Source: Candidatus Heimdallarchaeota archaeon (GTDB lineage Archaea > Asgardarchaeota > Heimdallarchaeia > Heimdallarchaeales > Heimdallarchaeaceae). Taken from it: a stretch of 7,089 bases of DNA. The stretch lies in contig JAEOTG010000270.1 in the NCBI GenBank assembly GCA_016839985.1, forward strand, positions 1 to 7,089, read 5' to 3'. Shown here one piece after another: positions 4,922 to 7,089 of this stretch (positions are counted from its first letter, which is position 1; each line of letters begins with the position of its first letter). The translations under genes and the position numbers were made by a program. A model generated the notes under the pieces. It was not told the origin of the DNA, searched no databases, and saw only the letters and a program-made list of their open reading frames with translations.

Positions 4922-6064
4922 TCAAGCGCTTCCGAATTCTTCATTCCATCTATCATATCGTTCTACTTCTTCTTCACTTACTGAAGGATTAATTCCTTCT
5001 AACGCTTCTAGAAAATCATTTTGGGTAACTGCTCTAGCAGTAACTTCAGTATCTGATATTGCACCAGCCATATCTAACTCTCGTATTGGTGTCATTATTG
5101 CATCTCGACAAACCATTGCAATATCTGCGCCTGAATACCCTTCAGTAATTTCAGCTAAGACATCGAAATCTACATCTTCTAATTCTACTCCTCGAGTATT
5201 AAATTTGTAAATTGCTTCTCTTGCTGCTTGATCAGGAAGAGGGATGTAAATACGTCTTTCAAATCTTCTACGAAAAGCTCCATCCACTGTTTCTGGTATG
5301 TTTGTTGCACCAACTGTGACTATTCTATCAGTCTCAGAACTTGATAATCCATCCATTGAGGTTAATAATTCTGTTTTTACACGTCGCATAGCATCATGTT
5401 CTCCCCCTCTTGCACCTGCTAAAGCATCAACCTCATCCACAAATATAATGCTTGGTTGTTTTTCTCTTGCTAAAGTAAATAAAGTTCTAACAAGTTTCTC
5501 AGATTCACCCAACCATTTAGAAATAATTGACGCAGCACTCACATTGAAGAAAGTTGCTTCTACTTCAGCAGCTGTAGCTTTTGCAAGAAGTGTTTTACCG
5601 CATCCAGGAGGACCAAAAAGTAAAATACCTTTCCAGGGTCTTCTTGCACCAGAGAAGAGATCTGGTCTCATTAATGGTAGTACAATAGCTTCTCTGAGAG
5701 TTTGTTTTGCGTTTTCCAACCCAGCTATGTCATTCAGCATAACTTCAGGTTTTTCAGTTATTATAATATCAGCGATTGCTCCAGAAAGCTTATCATCTTC
5801 AACATCACTACCTGCAGTAGACTTTCTTTCTTTTCTCTTTTCCAAAAGTTCTCGTAACTCTTTAGATCTTGCAAGATACATCTCAGCTTTCTTTTTTAAA
5901 GAACGAGCAACCTGTGGATTGCGTTCAAATTTTATAGCTTTCATTAATGCTTCTGCAGCATCCAAATAATAGGGAATAGCTTCACTATAGTTTTTTTCCT
6001 TATCAAAATTATATGCTTTAATAGCAAATTGTTTCGCATGATCAATTAAACCTTGAGCCGACAC
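4922..6064 (-). CDS. vps4: Vps4-like MIT-AAA ATPase
   Basis: This AAA ATPase, 380 residues from the chosen start, should bind ESCRT-III tails through an N-terminal MIT domain and drive polymer remodelling. The MIT three-helix bundle spans about 4-76, followed by a Lys/Arg-rich linker. The AAA core has Walker A GPPGCGKT (151-158), pore-loop Lys-Trp-Leu (183-185), Walker B IIFVDE (206-211), sensor-1 Asn255, an arginine-finger block RRRFERR (265-271) almost identical to yeast Vps4, and GYSGAD (309-314). The C-terminal helix with NEEFG near the end is typical of Vps4 and not of proteasomal or Cdc48 ATPases. The beta domain of eukaryotic Vps4 is reduced to a short loop. I chose GTG at 6064, with GAGGT 10 bases upstream, because a TATA-like box lies only a few bases before the longer ATG start at 6100 (392 residues). 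The Vps25-like gene follows in the same transcript. Confidence 0.93.
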   Translation of the reverse strand: MSAQGLIDHAKQFAIKAYNFDKEKNYSEAIPYYLDAAEALMKAIKFERNPQVARSLKKKAEMYLARSKELRELLEKRKERKSTAGSDVEDDKLSGAIADIIITEKPEVMLNDIAGLENAKQTLREAIVLPLMRPDLFSGARRPWKGILLFGPPGCGKTLLAKATAAEVEATFFNVSAASIISKWLGESEKLVRTLFTLAREKQPSIIFVDEVDALAGARGGEHDAMRRVKTELLTSMDGLSSSETDRIVTVGATNIPETVDGAFRRRFERRIYIPLPDQAAREAIYKFNTRGVELEDVDFDVLAEITEGYSGADIAMVCRDAIMTPIRELDMAGAISDTEVTARAVTQNDFLEALEGINPSVSEEEVERYDRWNEEFGSA

Positions 6065-6074
6065 GAAGGTCACA

Positions 6075-6079
6075 ACCTC
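6075..6079 (-). promoter_or_regulatory. Ribosome binding site GAGGT for the Vps4 GTG 6064 start
   Basis: On the minus strand GAGGT ends 10 bases before GTG 6064. The longer frame starting at ATG 6100 has no Shine-Dalgarno motif in the bases before it. The shorter product begins just before the first MIT helix, as in eukaryotic Vps4. Confidence 0.45.
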
Positions 6080-6101
6080 TAAACCTATTATTTCATTCAT
6101 A

Positions 6102-6110
6102 GAATATAAA
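6102..6110 (-). promoter_or_regulatory. Candidate TATA box of the vps4-vps25 unit
   Basis: Read on the minus strand, TTTATATTC is a good archaeal TATA-like box. Transcription would start about 26 bases on, near 6080, downstream of the ATG at 6100 and upstream of GTG 6064. With the T runs at 6166-6177 it separates this unit from the ESCRT-III genes. Confidence 0.5.
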
Positions 6111-6160
6111 TCGATTCATTTAATCTTATGACAGACTTATTATACACTATATTAGATTAA

Positions 6161-6190
6161 TTAAGAAAAATACAAAAGGAAGGAAGGAAA
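6161..6190 (-). terminator. Oligo-T/pyrimidine terminator after the ESCRT-III pair
   Basis: Just after the stop codon of the Vps20/32/60-type gene the minus strand reads a long pyrimidine tract with TTTT, repeated TTCC and TTTTT (complement of 6166-6190). This fits archaeal T-run termination and an independent vps4 promoter downstream. Confidence 0.45.
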
Positions 6191-6191
6191 A

Positions 6192-6851
6192 TTAACCTTT
6201 ATCTTCACTAACTTTTTTCTTCAAAGTCTCAAGCTCTGCTTCAAGATCTGATGTGTCTTCTTCTTTTTCATCAGAAGTTCCTACAGGTGTTGAAGGTAGT
6301 CCAGTAACATCAGGAAGACTGGTTGTTGTTCCAAGATCCATTTCTGCTTCTAGTTGAGCTAATTGTTCATCTATAGCAGCGTCATCCTCAAAATCTAAAA
6401 TTCCTTCTGATAAACTTGGATCTGACAGAGCTTCAGTCATCATTTCAATTTGATCTCGTTGTTCCATAACTGTATCCATAACTCTTTCAGTTCTTTCAGG
6501 AGAAACAGTTTTGATTTTCTCTCCTACAACTTTTGTTCCCGCTTCCATTGCTTTTACTGTATCAGCAGTAGAAGTTGCTGTTTGGATACTATCAATTTGA
6601 GCTTGGAGATTCATTGCTGTATTATGAACTATATTTAACCTTTTCATGAAAACTGCTCTTCTTTTTAAAGCTTGCCTTGCGCCAGCTTTGTTACCAGACT
6701 TCAACATTTTGGATGCAAGAATTTTTTGTTCATCTGCTTGTCTCTCAAGATTTCTTGATTCTGCTTGAAGACGATTTTGTTGAGCTTTGAGTGTGGCAAG
6801 AGCATCTGCATCTTCCTTTCGTTTCTTACCAAAAAGCCAATTTTTAACCAT
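6192..6851 (-). CDS. ESCRT-III protein, Vps20/32/60 (Snf7-like) class
   Basis: This 219-residue protein is a Snf7-domain ESCRT-III subunit, a membrane-remodelling polymer former. It starts with a basic segment (WLFGKKRK, 5-12). A long coiled helix follows (about 15-50), then GNKAGARQALKRRAVFMKRL (53-72), which matches GNKKAALQALKRKKRYEKQL of Snf7/CHMP4, and helices with MEAGTKVVGEKI (102-113). The acidic DFEDDAAIDEQLAQLEAEM (153-171) corresponds to the CHMP4/CHMP6 region FDEDELMAELEELEQEE. This places it with the Vps20/32/60 class. The tail holds a proline motif (SLPDVTGLPSTPV, 178-190) resembling MIM2 and a final DLEAELETLKK (202-212) resembling MIM1, both Vps4-binding elements in eukaryotes. 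ATG at 6851 is chosen because GGTG at 6858-6861 lies 6 bases upstream; the GTG at 6860 is part of that motif. It follows the partial ESCRT-III gene by 10 bases. Confidence 0.9.
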   Translation of the reverse strand: MVKNWLFGKKRKEDADALATLKAQQNRLQAESRNLERQADEQKILASKMLKSGNKAGARQALKRRAVFMKRLNIVHNTAMNLQAQIDSIQTATSTADTVKAMEAGTKVVGEKIKTVSPERTERVMDTVMEQRDQIEMMTEALSDPSLSEGILDFEDDAAIDEQLAQLEAEMDLGTTTSLPDVTGLPSTPVGTSDEKEEDTSDLEAELETLKKKVSEDKG

Positions 6852-6857
6852 AATAAA

Positions 6858-6863
6858 CACCTT
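6858..6863 (-). promoter_or_regulatory. Ribosome binding site AAGGTG deciding the ATG 6851 start
   Basis: On the minus strand AAGGTG overlaps the stop codon (6862-6864) of the upstream ESCRT-III gene and lies 6 bases before ATG 6851. This implies translational coupling of the two ESCRT-III genes and rules against the in-frame GTG at 6860. Confidence 0.65.
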
Positions 6864-7089
6864 AATCTTCTTCTTTTCTCCTTAATTTTTGGATTTCTTC
6901 TTCTAAATCATCAGTTTCTACAACGCCAACTGATGGTAATCCTGCTTGAGTTGATACACCTAACTCAGCAGCTGTTTGTTCAATTAATCGGTCGACTTCT
7001 GAAGGATCAGTATCTGCAATTAGTAAATCATCAATACCGTCTTCAATAGTACCTGTTGATTCTTCTATTCCATCAATTGAAATTTCCAT
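6862..7089 (-). CDS. Partial ESCRT-III protein, Vps2/24/46 class (C-terminal end only)
   Basis: Only the last 75 codons of this gene are in the window; it continues past the right edge. The ATG at 7087-7089 is most likely an internal methionine, because the fragment lacks the Snf7 core helices. What remains looks like the C-terminal part of a Vps2/24/46 (CHMP1-3) protein: an acidic helix with SEVDRLIEQTAAELGV (30-45), a short LPSVGV linker (51-56), and the terminal DLEEEIQKLRR (61-71), very close to the MIM1 of human CHMP2A (DLEERLKNLRR). MIM1 binds the MIT domain of Vps4, encoded two genes downstream. It is followed after 10 bases by the Vps20/32/60-type gene, whose ribosome site overlaps this stop codon, so the pair is probably translated from one message. 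Class assignment rests on the tail and the neighbourhood, since the core is missing. Confidence 0.82.
   Translation of the reverse strand: MEISIDGIEESTGTIEDGIDDLLIADTDPSEVDRLIEQTAAELGVSTQAGLPSVGVVETDDLEEEIQKLRRKEED

Noticed and set aside
5298..5969. A 223-codon open frame on the plus strand opposite vps4
   Set aside because: It is antisense to the conserved Walker-containing core of Vps4, is Ser-rich without a recognisable fold, and has no ribosome site. It is a mirror of the real gene's codon use.
6120..6160. Inverted repeat TTAATCT / AGATTAA upstream of vps4 as an operator
   Set aside because: It is only 7 bases per arm with a 27-base gap in very AT-rich DNA, where such pairs arise by chance. 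No second copy was seen elsewhere in the window.
6450..7049. Plus-strand open frames opposite the ESCRT-III genes (6450-6638, 6765-7049)
   Set aside because: They are antisense to well supported Snf7-family genes, show no family motifs and lack ribosome sites.

Overview
The window is AT-rich (roughly one third G+C by eye) and carries archaeal expression signals: TATA-like boxes, GGTG-type Shine-Dalgarno motifs, GTG and TTG starts, and oligo-T terminators. Its genes are close relatives of the eukaryotic ubiquitin and ESCRT machinery. That combination points to an Asgard archaeon. The fusion of Vps23-type and Vps28-type ESCRT-I parts in one chain makes me favour the Heimdallarchaeia side, but this is inference from gene content only. 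All protein identities below come from reading motifs and comparing with remembered eukaryotic family sequences; no search was run.

Layout, plus strand: (1) a ubiquitin-like protein ending Gly-Gly-Phe (70-306); (2) a ubiquitin-activating E1-like enzyme with a C-terminal ubiquitin-fold domain (455-1459); (3) a single-chain ESCRT-I protein with UEV, coiled coil, steadiness box, Vps28 core and Vps28 C-terminal domain (1542-2948); (4) an unrecognised 101-residue helical protein (3019-3324); (5) a Vps22/SNF8-like ESCRT-II subunit (3403-4128). Minus strand, read from the right edge: (6) the C-terminal 75 residues of a Vps2/24/46-type ESCRT-III protein, cut by the window end (6862-7089); (7) a Vps20/32/60-type ESCRT-III protein (6192-6851); (8) a Vps4-like MIT-AAA ATPase (4922-6064); (9) a Vps25-like ESCRT-II subunit with a long charged N-terminal extension (4150-4905). 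The two gene arms converge on a 21-base junction at 4129-4149.

Expected collaboration, inferred from the families: the E1 activates the ubiquitin-like protein; the UEV of ESCRT-I probably reads ubiquitin on a target; ESCRT-I hands over to ESCRT-II (Vps22 plus Vps25); ESCRT-II nucleates the Vps20/32/60-type ESCRT-III, which polymerises with the Vps2/24/46-type protein; Vps4 binds MIM motifs in the ESCRT-III tails and remodels the polymer. No catalytic E2, RING E3 or JAMM/Rpn11 deubiquitinase lies in the window, although the Gly-Gly-Phe tail requires a processing protease.

No stretch over 300 bases lacks a gene. The longest gaps (307-454, 1460-1541, 2949-3018, 3325-3402, 6065-6191) hold candidate promoters and terminators. 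I saw no tRNA, rRNA, CRISPR array, transposon or long repeat.
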